DNA of 64,000 bases. Source: Marinicella sediminis (GTDB taxonomy: Bacteria; Pseudomonadota; Gammaproteobacteria; Xanthomonadales; Marinicellaceae). The position numbers were made by a program, and so were the translations under genes. The notes below the pieces were generated by a model. It ran no database searches and was not told the origin of the DNA. It saw only the letters and a list, made by a program, of their open reading frames with translations. How positions within the stretch are numbered: position 1 is the stretch's first letter; each line of letters opens with the position of its first letter. Where the stretch lies: NCBI RefSeq assembly GCF_002000055.1, contig NZ_MVBD01000001.1, positions 1 through 64,000 of the forward strand, written 5' to 3'. Of this stretch, positions 1-8,551 are shown piece by piece.

Positions 1-1401
1 TCATCGGTGTGGATTTGGCAACAATCACAAACCATCATGGCCGAGCGTGACAAAGCGCTGACTGAGAAAAAAGTCGCCGAAGAGGTGACAGATTTTTTGG
101 TGGAAACATTCAAATCAGCTGACCCCACCCAAACCCTGGGTACTCAAGTGACTGCTGGTGAAGTTTTGAAAAATGCTGAATTGAAGATAGACAGCAATGC
201 CCTGAATAATGTGGTTAAAAACAGATTAAAAATGACATTGAGCGAAGTGTACCTGAATTTATCGGAACTTCCCAAAGCCGGTGAATTGTTGAGCCAGGTT
301 GATGTACCTTCAGCAGATACTGAACTGTATTCTGATTTGTTGTTGTTAAGGAGCAAAGTCAATTTCAATTTGAACCATAATCAACAAGCGCTCGAACTGA
401 TCAATGAATTGCTTGAAACAGGGGAACCTGGTGATCAGGACCACTATGCCCATCTGATGCTGAAAACCCAGATTCTTGACGGCATGGATTTAGAAAGTGA
501 AGCAAAACGATTGAGTGCTGAAATCGTTGACCAGACAAAGAAACAGTTTGGGTCTGAACACCTGCTCTATGCCAGGGCATTGATCAATATGGCAGAAATA
601 CACAAAGAGAAAGGCAATGCAGAAGCCATGATTGTCTTGCTGGAAAGTGCCGATCAGGTGTTGTCAATCCAGCCTGCTGAAGAAATGCTGTTAAGGGCTG
701 ACAATAATTTCAGGTTATCCAGGTTGTATTGGGTGCAAAAAAACCACCAGAAATCATTGGAATATGCTCAAAAGGCGGCTGCAACATACGGGGTGGTTTT
801 TGATGAGAATCACATTCAGATGTCGAACATTGCATTCATGCTAGGTGCCATCAATACCAAACTGAAAAACTTTGATCAGGCCATAGACAACTATAACGAT
901 GCAATCGCCATCAAAGCCAGGCTGTTTGGTGACGATTCGGTGAAGTTGGCAACGCTGATTTATAACCTGGGATCGCTGCATCATTTGTATCGCGATGATG
1001 TACATAGCGGGCTGCCATATTATGAAAAAGCTTTGAAATTATTGGAGAAAGAAGGTGGGCAAAACAAAAACAACTATCAAATCATGCGGTTGAGTTATTC
1101 GTTGGCTTTGATTGAAACAGGCAAACTACAAAAGGCCGAGGAAATGCTGTTGATTTTGGTTCAATACTTTGTAGACAAGAAGCGGATTGCCAAAATCAAC
1201 GAGTCCACTGCCAAAGCCTATTTGGCCACCATCTACATCGAACAAGGTAAGTACAATGAAGCCGCTATTCTGATGAATGAATCAATAGAGTTCCTCAGAA
1301 AAGGTCTGGCAAAAGAACATAAAACATTGAAGTTAGCAGAATCGAACATGAAAAAACTGAACAAAGAAGATGATTCTGCTCACATCACGACAAATTTTTA
1401 A
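1..1401 (+). CDS. C-terminal part of a TPR-repeat protein, probably a membrane-anchored Ser/Thr protein kinase (5' end outside window)
   Basis: The frame is open from the first base, so the gene starts outside the window. What is visible (about 466 residues) begins with a few hydrophobic/aromatic residues and a charged coiled segment (ERDKALTEKKVAEEV, then FLVETFKSADP). That linker is typical of bacterial Ser/Thr kinases of the PknB type, which carry a transmembrane helix and then C-terminal tetratricopeptide repeats. TPR-like helical pairs run through the rest, for example around residues 270-310 with alternating A/Y/L positions. The catalytic kinase domain itself is not in the window, so the kinase assignment is inference from this tail. 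It could instead be another TPR-containing signalling protein. It stops 13 bases before the next gene, which probably belongs to the same transcript. Confidence 0.6.
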   Translation, partial: SSVWIWQQSQTIMAERDKALTEKKVAEEVTDFLVETFKSADPTQTLGTQVTAGEVLKNAELKIDSNALNNVVKNRLKMTLSEVYLNLSELPKAGELLSQVDVPSADTELYSDLLLLRSKVNFNLNHNQQALELINELLETGEPGDQDHYAHLMLKTQILDGMDLESEAKRLSAEIVDQTKKQFGSEHLLYARALINMAEIHKEKGNAEAMIVLLESADQVLSIQPAEEMLLRADNNFRLSRLYWVQKNHQKSLEYAQKAAATYGVVFDENHIQMSNIAFMLGAINTKLKNFDQAIDNYNDAIAIKARLFGDDSVKLATLIYNLGSLHHLYRDDVHSGLPYYEKALKLLEKEGGQNKNNYQIMRLSYSLALIETGKLQKAEEMLLILVQYFVDKKRIAKINESTAKAYLATIYIEQGKYNEAAILMNESIEFLRKGLAKEHKTLKLAESNMKKLNKEDDSAHITTNF

Positions 1402-1414
1402 CAGAGGAACGTAC

Positions 1415-2248
1415 ATGAAAAAATTAATGACACTTTCGATGCTGCTGCTGGCGGCAGTTTCTACAGCAGATACTTGTTTGCCAGGAACCGTTGAAGGAAA
1501 TATGGCCTGGATAAACCCGCCATTTTTGGGCAACATCAAATCAGTATTACCTGATGATTATAAAGGGGGTATTTGTGAAGATCAGGTGTATGTCGATGGG
1601 TTCAAAGGAACACGAGCTGATTATGCTTACTTTATGCCCGAGGTGGGAGACACATCGGCTGGGTATATTTATAATTTTTCGATCGATTTTGCTGAAGTTT
1701 TGTCCCAGATTGGCACCGGCAACAGGATCCAGTTCTATGAGCTGTTCGCAGATCTCGGTCCCAATGGTACCAGACCATTTGATTCTGAATTCAAGATTCT
1801 GAAAATCCGGATCAAGAAAAAGCCTTTGACCAAGGGTGGAATGAAATGGAAGGTTCATTTGTTGTGGCTGGACCGCCCAGATGCATCAGGAAATGTTCAA
1901 CAATATCCGGGTCATTTTGTTTGGTTGCCAGGAGACATTGATCATGGTATTTTGAATTTTTCTGTTTATTCCAATCCACACACCATTTCAGGAACAATCA
2001 CCAATGTGTCATTGCGGTCTGAGTTATTCACCCTGGGCAAAGATGGTAACCCAGTGCCGGTGTTGCTGGACAGAGGTCCTGATGCCAATGGAATATCTAA
2101 TCCTGCAGACTTTGGCCAGACATTTCATTTTGAATCACCCTATCAGATCAAAAGTGCATATATTTCTCAGGCAAAGCTGGGAATCATATCGCATGATTTA
2201 GGGGTGAGTTTTGGTGATGGAATCACTTTTTATACACCATACAGGTAA
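1415..2248 (+). CDS. secreted protein of unknown function
   Basis: The 277-residue product starts at ATG 1415, preceded by AGAGG at 1403-1407. An upstream in-frame start at 1370 would overlap the previous gene and delay the signal peptide. The N-terminus (MKKLMTLSMLLLAAVSTA) is a clear Sec signal peptide, with cleavage likely just before the Asp-Thr-Cys. The mature part has two cysteines near the N-terminus and alternating beta-type sequence rich in Gly, Pro and aromatic residues, with no recognised catalytic motif. The gene is followed by a strong terminator, so it closes the operon begun by the TPR protein. Function is not recognised. Confidence 0.6.
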   Translation: MKKLMTLSMLLLAAVSTADTCLPGTVEGNMAWINPPFLGNIKSVLPDDYKGGICEDQVYVDGFKGTRADYAYFMPEVGDTSAGYIYNFSIDFAEVLSQIGTGNRIQFYELFADLGPNGTRPFDSEFKILKIRIKKKPLTKGGMKWKVHLLWLDRPDASGNVQQYPGHFVWLPGDIDHGILNFSVYSNPHTISGTITNVSLRSELFTLGKDGNPVPVLLDRGPDANGISNPADFGQTFHFESPYQIKSAYISQAKLGIISHDLGVSFGDGITFYTPYR

Positions 2249-2278
2249 CAGCATGTTCAGCTTGCAATGAAAACCCGC

Positions 2279-2307
2279 TAAAACCGCCTCTTGAGGCGGT
2301 TTTTTTG
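2279..2307. terminator. intrinsic terminator, likely bidirectional
   Basis: A perfect 10-bp stem (AAACCGCCTC / GAGGCGGTTT) with a 2-nt loop is followed by seven T on the + strand. A short A-run precedes it, so it can also end transcripts from the convergent amidase gene. Confidence 0.85.
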
Positions 2308-2311
2308 ACTG

Positions 2312-3877
2312 TTATTTTTCTGTCGCTGGTGCTTTAGAGCCAGTTGCTGCGAGGTGCGGATCAAAGCGTAAAGTTTGGCGGTGTAAAGTCAATTGTTCAT
2401 ATGCGTAAGCCACTTCGATGATTGTGGGTTCAGCAAAGGCCTCGGCAAAGACCGATAGCCCAACGGGCAGGCCGTGTACATGGCCCATGGGCACAGTGAT
2501 ATTGGGGTAGCCTGAAATCGCTGCCAGAGAGGAGGAACTGCCCATGAAGTGGTCACCGTTGATCAGGTCAGTGGTCCAGGCAGGTGATCCGGTTGGGGCA
2601 ATCAATGCGTCAAGTTCATGAGCCTTCAGCAAGGCATCAATGCCGTCAGCCCGGGTGGCCTTTTGTACCAGTTGCAAAGCATCCCGATAGGCTTGATCGG
2701 TCAGTGGCCCTTTGGCCTGGGCTTTGCTGAAAATCTCCTGATCAAACCACGGCATTACCTGGTCACGGTTGACTTCATTGTAGGCAATCAGTTGTTCAAG
2801 GGTCAGCACATTCAACGCATTGGGTAAGCTGGCCAGATAGCGATTCAGGTCATGTTTGAATTCATACAGCAACACATCATAACTGGCTTGCCAGAATCCG
2901 TCAGGTGCTTGCCAGCTGAGCTCATCAATCACTTCGGCGCCGCCTTTTTGCAGGTCTTTGATGGCTTGTTCCAGCAAAGCATCTACTTCACTGTGAAATC
3001 CGGCTGTTGAGCGCAACACCCCAATGCGTTTGCCTTGCAGCCCTGCTTTGTTGAGAGACTCACGGTAATCCCGCTGTTGGTATTTACTGACCGTCAGTGA
3101 CAGCTTGTCCTGATCATCTCCACCCTGCATCATGGTCAGCATCAGGGCGGCATCACTGACCGAGCGGGTCATCGGTCCGGCGGTGTCCTGGCTGTGTGAC
3201 AAAGGCACCACTCCGGTGCGGCTGACCAGCCCCACCGATGGCTTGAGACCCACTACGCCATTGGCTGATGCTGGACAAACGATTGAACCGTTGGTTTCAG
3301 TACCCACAGTCAGTGGTGCCAGTCCCGCTGCAGCCGCAGCTCCTGAGCCGGCACTGGAACCGCAGGGGTTGCGGTGGAGGTTGTAAGGGTTATTGGTCTG
3401 TCCACCCAGGCTGCTCCAGCCGCTTGACGAGCGTTCGGAACGGAAATTGGCCCATTCACTGAGGTTGGTTTTTCCAAGGATGAGCGCACCGGCGTCACGC
3501 AGCTGTTTCACCAGGGTCGCATCCCGTCCGGTGATGTTGTTCTTCAGTGCCAGTGAACCGGCGGTGGTGGGGATTTGACCAGCGCTTTCGATGTTGTCCT
3601 TCAGTAACACCGGTATGCCATGCAAAGGCCCCCTCAGTTGACCCTTTTTACGCTCCTGATCGAGTTGTTGTGCTTCAGTTAGGGCATTCGGATTCACACT
3701 GATCACTGCATTCAGGCGGGGGTTCATCTGGCCGATTGCATCTAGTGACTGTTGGGTCAGGCGGACGGCACTGAGTGTGCCTTGCTGCATGGCCTGCTGC
3801 AGATCCTGAACGGTGGTTTCGGCGCTGCTGCTGATGGTTACACACAATAAGCAGATCAGTTTGAATGTGTTTGACAT
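2312..3877 (-). CDS. exported amidase (amidase-signature family)
   Basis: A 521-residue amidase-signature enzyme, predicted to hydrolyse a C-N amide bond; the substrate is unknown. The Ser-cisSer-Lys triad is visible: Lys93 in LLKDN, the cis-Ser near 175 in CGSSAGSG and the nucleophile near Ser198 in GTETNGSIVCPAS. The N-terminus (MSNTFKLICLLCVTISSSA) is a signal peptide, so the enzyme probably acts in the periplasm, unlike cytoplasmic GatA. The length fits the family. The gene is monocistronic, convergent with the upstream secreted protein and divergent from the SPFH gene. Secreted amidases of this type are often annotated as GatA-like; no GatB or GatC is nearby, so a role in tRNA amidation is unlikely. 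Confidence 0.85.
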   Translation of the reverse strand: MSNTFKLICLLCVTISSSAETTVQDLQQAMQQGTLSAVRLTQQSLDAIGQMNPRLNAVISVNPNALTEAQQLDQERKKGQLRGPLHGIPVLLKDNIESAGQIPTTAGSLALKNNITGRDATLVKQLRDAGALILGKTNLSEWANFRSERSSSGWSSLGGQTNNPYNLHRNPCGSSAGSGAAAAAGLAPLTVGTETNGSIVCPASANGVVGLKPSVGLVSRTGVVPLSHSQDTAGPMTRSVSDAALMLTMMQGGDDQDKLSLTVSKYQQRDYRESLNKAGLQGKRIGVLRSTAGFHSEVDALLEQAIKDLQKGGAEVIDELSWQAPDGFWQASYDVLLYEFKHDLNRYLASLPNALNVLTLEQLIAYNEVNRDQVMPWFDQEIFSKAQAKGPLTDQAYRDALQLVQKATRADGIDALLKAHELDALIAPTGSPAWTTDLINGDHFMGSSSSLAAISGYPNITVPMGHVHGLPVGLSVFAEAFAEPTIIEVAYAYEQLTLHRQTLRFDPHLAATGSKAPATEK

Positions 3878-4066
3878 GACGATGTGACTCCTGCAGTTGG
3901 CTGAAGATGTTGAATCATTGTATACCTTTCGCCTGAATCATGGCGACAATGATCCGGCAACTGCTACACAATTTTCAGCAATTGGGCTTTATGAACAGCT
4001 GCGGTAGTGTTCCCTGGCGCCATGTCATAGTGACTTCAGGCACTGTTGAACTGGATCGAATTGATA

Positions 4067-4084
4067 CATAATGATATCATTATG
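4067..4084. promoter_or_regulatory. 18-bp perfect palindrome, candidate operator for the SPFH/Arc gene pair
   Basis: CATAATGATATCATTATG reads the same on both strands. It sits 24 bp before the chosen SPFH start. The operon it precedes encodes a small ribbon-helix-helix protein, which makes autorepression a natural reading, but this is inference. Confidence 0.45.
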
Positions 4085-4108
4085 ATACTAACAGAGCAGG
4101 AGAACCTC

Positions 4109-4975
4109 ATGATTAAAGAAAAGAAAATTAAAGCCCTCAGTGGCATTCCGGTGTTGTTGCTGTTGCTGGCGGCATTGGTTGTCGATGTGTTTATGCTGAT
4201 TTTTGCCGGCCAGAACAAAATCACCTGGTTATTGGTGGTGGCGATCATCATGATTCCAGTGTTGATCATCATGTTGGCTGGTTTGTTTATGGTCAATCCC
4301 AATGAATCCAAAGTGTTGCAATTGTTTGGTAAATACATCGGGACAGTTGCTGATCCTGGTTTGAGATGGGCTAACCCTTTTTACGGCAAAAAAGCAGTAT
4401 CACTCAGGGTGAGAAATTTTGAAAGTGGGCAGTTAAAAGTCAATGACAGTGCCGGTAATCCAATTGAAATTGCCACTGTAGTGGTGTGGAAAGTGATCGA
4501 TACCGCAGAGGCTATTTTTGAGGTGGATGACTATGAATCATTTGTCCATATCCAAACAGAAGCTGCATTGAGAAATCTGGCATCAGCCCATCCATATGAA
4601 TCACACAATGATGAAAAAATCACTTTGCGATCGGACCCGCAGGACATTGCCAATCTGCTACAAAAAGAAGTTCAGGACCGGTTGGATAAGGCTGGTGTGG
4701 ATGTCATTGAGGCCCGGATTTCACACTTGGCATATGCTCAGGAAATCGCTGCCTCAATGCTGAAAAGACAACAGGCTCAGGCAGTGGTGGCGGCTCGAAC
4801 ACAGATTGTGGCTGGTGCCGTAGGTATGGTTGAAATTGCCCTGGAGCAATTAAGCAGTAAGCAAATCATTGAATTGGATGATGAGCGGAAAGCCGCCATG
4901 GTCAGTAATCTGATGGTGGTATTGTGTGGCGAGGAGAATGCCAGGCCAGTGATCAATTCAGGCAGTCTGTATTGA
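4109..4975 (+). CDS. SPFH domain membrane protein (slipin/stomatin-like)
   Basis: The chosen start (ATG 4109) has GCAGGAG seven bases upstream; an earlier in-frame ATG at 4046 lies before the palindromic operator and is less likely. The 288-residue product begins with two hydrophobic segments (about residues 9-32 and 39-62). An SPFH/Band-7 domain follows: VNPNESKVLQLFGKYIGTV, then GLRWANPF and the region running to LKRQQAQAVVAAR. The family forms oligomeric scaffolds at the inner membrane. The next gene, three bases downstream, is an Arc-type DNA-binding protein. This SPFH-Arc pair recurs in many bacteria, and its biological role is not established. Confidence 0.85.
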   Translation: MIKEKKIKALSGIPVLLLLLAALVVDVFMLIFAGQNKITWLLVVAIIMIPVLIIMLAGLFMVNPNESKVLQLFGKYIGTVADPGLRWANPFYGKKAVSLRVRNFESGQLKVNDSAGNPIEIATVVVWKVIDTAEAIFEVDDYESFVHIQTEAALRNLASAHPYESHNDEKITLRSDPQDIANLLQKEVQDRLDKAGVDVIEARISHLAYAQEIAASMLKRQQAQAVVAARTQIVAGAVGMVEIALEQLSSKQIIELDDERKAAMVSNLMVVLCGEENARPVINSGSLY

Positions 4976-4978
4976 ATC

Positions 4979-5152
4979 ATGGCCAAAAAGAAGTCATTTC
5001 CCCTCAGGGTGAATGAGGAGATCATTTCAGCAGTCCAGCAATGGGCTGCTGATGATTTGCGCAGTGTCAATGCGCAAATAGAGTATGTACTCAGAGAGGC
5101 TTTGCGAAAAGCCGGCCGGATGAAAAAGCCAGATCAGACCAGCAATCGCTGA
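4979..5152 (+). CDS. Arc-family ribbon-helix-helix DNA-binding protein
   Basis: A small 57-residue protein beginning MAKKKSFPLRVNEEI, followed by LRSVNAQIEYVLREALRKAG. The short beta-strand near the N-terminus and the SVNAQIE...LLREAL-type helices are the hallmark of the Arc/MetJ fold. It starts three bases after the SPFH stop, so the two are translationally linked. It probably binds DNA as a dimer, and the perfect palindrome upstream of the SPFH gene is the obvious candidate target. Such proteins are sometimes labelled HicB-type antitoxins, but no toxin gene is adjacent. Confidence 0.85.
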   Translation: MAKKKSFPLRVNEEIISAVQQWAADDLRSVNAQIEYVLREALRKAGRMKKPDQTSNR

Positions 5153-5314
5153 CCAACGGCCCTGGTTCACAGTCTGGATCATCAATGATTCACCATTGAT
5201 TCATGCTGTTGTGTTGAAATCATCAATCACAGCATTGATCGACAACGGGTATGTAACTTTATTCCCAGTTGATCGTTTATGATCACACAAGCTTATCTGA
5301 TGAGGAGTAAAACC

Positions 5315-6073
5315 ATGAAAAGAATCGCCTTACTGGGTGCCATATGTGCACTCACTACGCCAGCTCTGGCAGACAAAAAACAATCATTCGAACGCACGCT
5401 GACATTGAACACTGACCGTATTTCCGCCATAGAGTTGAACACCGGTGCTGGTTCTCTGGAAGTGGTGGGAACTTCCGGAAATGACATTGTGGTGAATGCC
5501 ACTGTGGTGTCAGATGATTATGATGACATGACTGAGTTCACCGATGCGTTTGACAAGAAGATGGTGTTTTCTATTGATCGACAAACCGAATATGCCGTCG
5601 TGACGGCCAAAGCCAAGAAGTCAATGTACAACTCACCAGACATTCAGATCAATCTGGAAGTCGCTGTACCCAGGGGACTGGATGTACTGATTGATGACGG
5701 TTCCGGATCGATCCACGTTGAAAACCTCGACGGTGAGCTGACCGTGGATGATGGATCAGGATCGGTGGTCATCAAAGACATCAATAACGATGTGAACATC
5801 GATGACGGATCTGGTTCACTGAGTATCAGCGGGGTTTCAGGAAACCTGGTTGTTGATGATGGATCGGGTTCAGTAGATATGAAAAACATTGCCGGTACTG
5901 TTGAAATTGAAGATGGATCTGGCAGCATCTCGGCCAAATTCATCGGCGGGGATTTTATCCTGGACGACGGATCCGGAGATGTGGTGATCAAAGAACTTAC
6001 CGGTGATTTTGAACTGGTTGATGATGGATCAGGTACCATCAAAGTCAACGGTAAAAAGATCAACAAGCGCTGA
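5315..6073 (+). CDS. exported DUF4097-like beta-repeat protein with DDGSGS repeats
   Basis: ATG 5315 has GAGGAG upstream and opens a signal peptide (MKRIALLGAICALTTPALA). After about 110 residues of beta sequence, six or more units of about 20 residues follow. Each contains (D/E)DGSG(S/D) and a short VxIxxxxG strand, as expected of a right-handed beta solenoid. The underlying DNA repeats GATGA(C/T)GGATC motifs. The pattern matches the DUF4097/adhesin-like family of exported proteins, whose function is unknown. The 252-residue protein ends with a basic tail (NGKKINKR) and is followed by a terminator. It is encoded alone. Confidence 0.75.
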   Translation: MKRIALLGAICALTTPALADKKQSFERTLTLNTDRISAIELNTGAGSLEVVGTSGNDIVVNATVVSDDYDDMTEFTDAFDKKMVFSIDRQTEYAVVTAKAKKSMYNSPDIQINLEVAVPRGLDVLIDDGSGSIHVENLDGELTVDDGSGSVVIKDINNDVNIDDGSGSLSISGVSGNLVVDDGSGSVDMKNIAGTVEIEDGSGSISAKFIGGDFILDDGSGDVVIKELTGDFELVDDGSGTIKVNGKKINKR

Positions 6074-6097
6074 GCGGCAGAAACAATCATTGATACC

Positions 6098-6126
6098 AGG
6101 GTGTGCGCTTTGTACACCCTTTTTTT
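6098..6126 (+). terminator. intrinsic terminator after the DGSG repeat gene
   Basis: AGGGTGT pairs with ACACCCT and is followed by seven T. It overlaps the stop region of the convergent NTF2-like gene. Confidence 0.8.
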
Positions 6127-6478
6127 ATCGGATTTCGATGTGCCTGATCAGGCCGTCCTCTATAACCAGTCTTTCGGTACCAGATCGTTCAAATGATTCA
6201 CCGGATTGATCAGTGCCCTCTAAGATGAAGCTGACCTCCACGATGTGTGTCGAAAGTCTGCTTAATTGGCTGACTTGCCAGTGTAATGATGTATGGCTGG
6301 AAAAAAAACCTTCCATCATGGCCATGATGTCTGCGATGCCATAATACAGGCCCGTGTGTGTTGAGCTGTAAGTCGCGTTGGGTTGAAAAAGGGCTTCAAC
6401 GGCTTTCAGGTCTGCCCGGTTGGAAGCCGCAAAATAGCGTTCGGTGATGTCGGTGGTTGAAATGCTCATGTCAGTCAT
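6125..6478 (-). CDS. SnoaL/NTF2-like small protein
   Basis: About 117 residues with the cone-like NTF2 fold pattern: ERYFAASNRADLKAVEALFQPNATY, then GIADIMAMMEGFF and a C-terminal pair of strands (VEVSFILEGTDQSGESFERSGTERLVIEDGLI). Proteins of this type are isomerase-like or ligand-binding. No catalytic Asp/His set could be assigned. The start at 6478 is chosen because the terminator of the phosphate permease lies just upstream at 6487-6513, making the longer reading frame from 6502 implausible; 6469 is an alternative ATG. The role is unknown. Confidence 0.65.
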   Translation of the reverse strand: MTDMSISTTDITERYFAASNRADLKAVEALFQPNATYSSTHTGLYYGIADIMAMMEGFFSSHTSLHWQVSQLSRLSTHIVEVSFILEGTDQSGESFERSGTERLVIEDGLIRHIEIR

Positions 6479-6486
6479 TGTGCCAC

Positions 6487-6513
6487 AAAAAAGCCCGGAC
6501 ACAAGCCGGGCTT
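6487..6513 (-). terminator. intrinsic terminator after the phosphate permease
   Basis: Read on the minus strand, AAGCCCGG and CCGGGCTT form an 8-bp stem followed by a U-run. It separates the permease from the downstream NTF2-like gene. Confidence 0.8.
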
Positions 6514-6532
6514 AAGAGGAATGGACTGCCGT

Positions 6533-7786
6533 TTATCCACCAAAAATGGCTTTCAGGATAAAGAAGAAGATGATCGATAAAGTGGCTCCGGCGGGGATGG
6601 TCACCACCCAGGAAGCGAAAATATTACGTACCACTTTCAAATCAATGGCTGAGATGCCGCGGGCCATACCCACGCCCAATACCGCCCCAACCAGGGTTTG
6701 GGTGGTGGAAATCGGCATGCCTGTTCCTGAGGCCACCACAATGGTGGTTGAAGCAGCCAGTTCTGCCGCAAAACCACGGGACGGTGTCAGGTGGGTGATT
6801 TTCTGCCCAACGGTGCGGATCACACGCACCCCGAAGGTTGCCAGGCCAATGACAATACCTATGCCACCCAACAGTAAAATCCATACTTCGACGCCTGCTT
6901 TTGCTGAAACAATGCCGGTGTGTGCCGTTGAGACAATGGCGGCTACAGGGCCTACGGCATTGGCCACGTCATTGGAACCATGGGCGAAGGCCAGGCCGGA
7001 AGCAGTGATCACCATCAACACAGCAAACACCCTTTCGACGGTGTAAAAGTGAAATTCTTTTTCTTTCTTCTTATCGCCTTTAATTTTGGAGATGAAGAAC
7101 GCACCGATCAGGGCCACGACCACACCGGACAAGGCGGCATACGAATAGGCCTGAACATCTGACAAATCAAGACCCACGTGTTTCAGGCCCTTTTTAATGG
7201 TCACCAGGGTCAACACAAATGCCGTCAGGAACATGTATACCGGTACATAGCGTTTGGCTTTGGCCAGCGGGTCTTCTTGTTTAAGGATCAGGTGATGTAC
7301 GGTCTGAAAAATCAGGAAAGCAATGAAACCCGCAATCATTGGGGTAATGACCCAACTCAATACGATGTCGCCGACTTTACCCCATTTGATGGCTTCGGTT
7401 CCAATACCAACGGCTGCGAAACCGACCACGGCACCGACAATGGAGTGCGTAGTGGAGACCGGCCAGCCGCGTTTAGAGGCCAATAGCAACCAACAGCCGG
7501 CGGCCAGCAATGAAGCCAGCATGCCAAATATCAGCAATTCAGGGTTGCCCTCAACCGAAGAGGAGTCAATGATGCCTTTGCGGATGGTGGATGTCACTTC
7601 ACCACCGGCCAGCACGGCACCAGCGAACTCGAAAATGGCAGCGATGATGATTGCTTGTTTGATGGTGATCGCTTTGGATCCCACCGATGTGGCCATGGCA
7701 TTGGCCACGTCATTGGCGCCGATACCCCAGGCCATGAAGCCACCGAACACGGCAGCCAGAATGATATAAGTTAATTCATATTCCAT
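6533..7786 (-). CDS. pit: PiT-family inorganic phosphate transporter
   Basis: A 417-residue multi-spanning protein that moves inorganic phosphate with a cation across the inner membrane. The two family signatures are present: GANDVANAMATSVGSKAITIKQA near residue 23 and HGSNDVANAVGPVAAI near residue 270. They reflect the internal duplication of PiT carriers. A hydrophilic loop rich in Lys (KGDKKKEKEF) separates the halves. It lies 15 bases downstream of a DUF47/PhoU-like gene, the usual partner in bacteria. No Pho box was seen in front of this pair, so it may be expressed constitutively. Confidence 0.93.
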   Translation of the reverse strand: MEYELTYIILAAVFGGFMAWGIGANDVANAMATSVGSKAITIKQAIIIAAIFEFAGAVLAGGEVTSTIRKGIIDSSSVEGNPELLIFGMLASLLAAGCWLLLASKRGWPVSTTHSIVGAVVGFAAVGIGTEAIKWGKVGDIVLSWVITPMIAGFIAFLIFQTVHHLILKQEDPLAKAKRYVPVYMFLTAFVLTLVTIKKGLKHVGLDLSDVQAYSYAALSGVVVALIGAFFISKIKGDKKKEKEFHFYTVERVFAVLMVITASGLAFAHGSNDVANAVGPVAAIVSTAHTGIVSAKAGVEVWILLLGGIGIVIGLATFGVRVIRTVGQKITHLTPSRGFAAELAASTTIVVASGTGMPISTTQTLVGAVLGVGMARGISAIDLKVVRNIFASWVVTIPAGATLSIIFFFILKAIFGG

Positions 7787-7801
7787 TTTTGTCCCCCTGG
7801 T

Positions 7802-8476
7802 TTATTTGGCAAGCAGCAGTTCAAGCCGGCGACCGATGCGTTCAGCCTGGTCAGCCACAGAGCCCATCATGTCGATCAGTTTATATAAAAACATCACTTC
7901 CACTGGTGGCAACTCAGCTTCCATTTCAAACAACATTTTCTGGATGTCATTTTGCATGTTGTCGGTTTCGGTTTCGATTTTATCCAGCTTGGCGATCAGT
8001 TTTTCAACCACTTTTACTTCGGCACCGCGAAAACCGGTTTCGTACAATTCGTCCAATTCATTGACGCTTTGTTTTGCTTTCTTGGTGGCGTCCACACAGC
8101 GTTCTGTAAAGGCCATAAAGGCATCCGACAAACCACCCGGAATTTGCATTTTGCGAAGACTGACCATTGACGCAATTGATTTACTGATGTTGGCTACTTT
8201 GTCCTGTACCAGGACCAGTTCCAACAAATCTTGCCGGGGTACTGGCATGAACAGACTTTTGGGCAAGTTAGAACGGATGTCATTCTTTTGCTCGTCAGCT
8301 TCATTTTCAAGCTGGTGGATTTGTTCGACCAGTTCATTGACTTTAATCCAGTCATTGAGGTTGGCGGCTTTGATCAGGTCCGGAAGCAAGGCCACGGCAT
8401 CATAAGCCGTTTTGATGTGTTTTTGTAAAGGGTTGACTGGTGACCGGCCCAGCATGTCTGAGATGAATGATCCCAT
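7802..8476 (-). CDS. DUF47 / PhoU-like protein (TIGR00153 type), partner of the phosphate permease
   Basis: The start at ATG 8476 has GGAGATTA upstream; the longer frame from 8506 adds ten residues without a ribosome site. The 224-residue protein is almost entirely helical and matches the family: GSFISDMLGRSP, LLPDLIKAAN, VNELVEQIHQLENEAD and a C-terminal LIDMMGSVADQAERIGRRLELLL. DUF47 proteins resemble PhoU and are found directly before PiT transporters, where they are thought to modulate transport. The order and 15-bp spacing here fit that. Confidence 0.9.
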   Translation of the reverse strand: MGSFISDMLGRSPVNPLQKHIKTAYDAVALLPDLIKAANLNDWIKVNELVEQIHQLENEADEQKNDIRSNLPKSLFMPVPRQDLLELVLVQDKVANISKSIASMVSLRKMQIPGGLSDAFMAFTERCVDATKKAKQSVNELDELYETGFRGAEVKVVEKLIAKLDKIETETDNMQNDIQKMLFEMEAELPPVEVMFLYKLIDMMGSVADQAERIGRRLELLLAK

Positions 8477-8551
8477 GATAATCTCCGCTAGTGATTTTGG
8501 GGTCACATTATAACCAGTTATATGGTGGTTGTTGGGGGTTTATCCCATCTA

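Noticed and set aside
5162-5314. Possible regulatory repeat (TGATTCA and ATCAATCA copies) before the DGSG gene
   Set aside because: Only short AT-rich words recur, with no regular spacing or symmetry.
5690-6060. Regular GATGA-GGATC spacing resembling a CRISPR or tandem array
   Set aside because: It lies inside one reading frame and encodes the DDGSG protein repeat. Spacers are not unrelated sequences.
6546-8405. Long antisense frames opposite the phosphate permease and DUF47 genes
   Set aside because: They are antisense shadows produced by codon bias of genes with clear homology on the minus strand.
8477-8540. Pho box for the phosphate permease pair
   Set aside because: The 7-mers are oriented toward the olsF-like gene and no matching array was found on the minus strand close to 8476.
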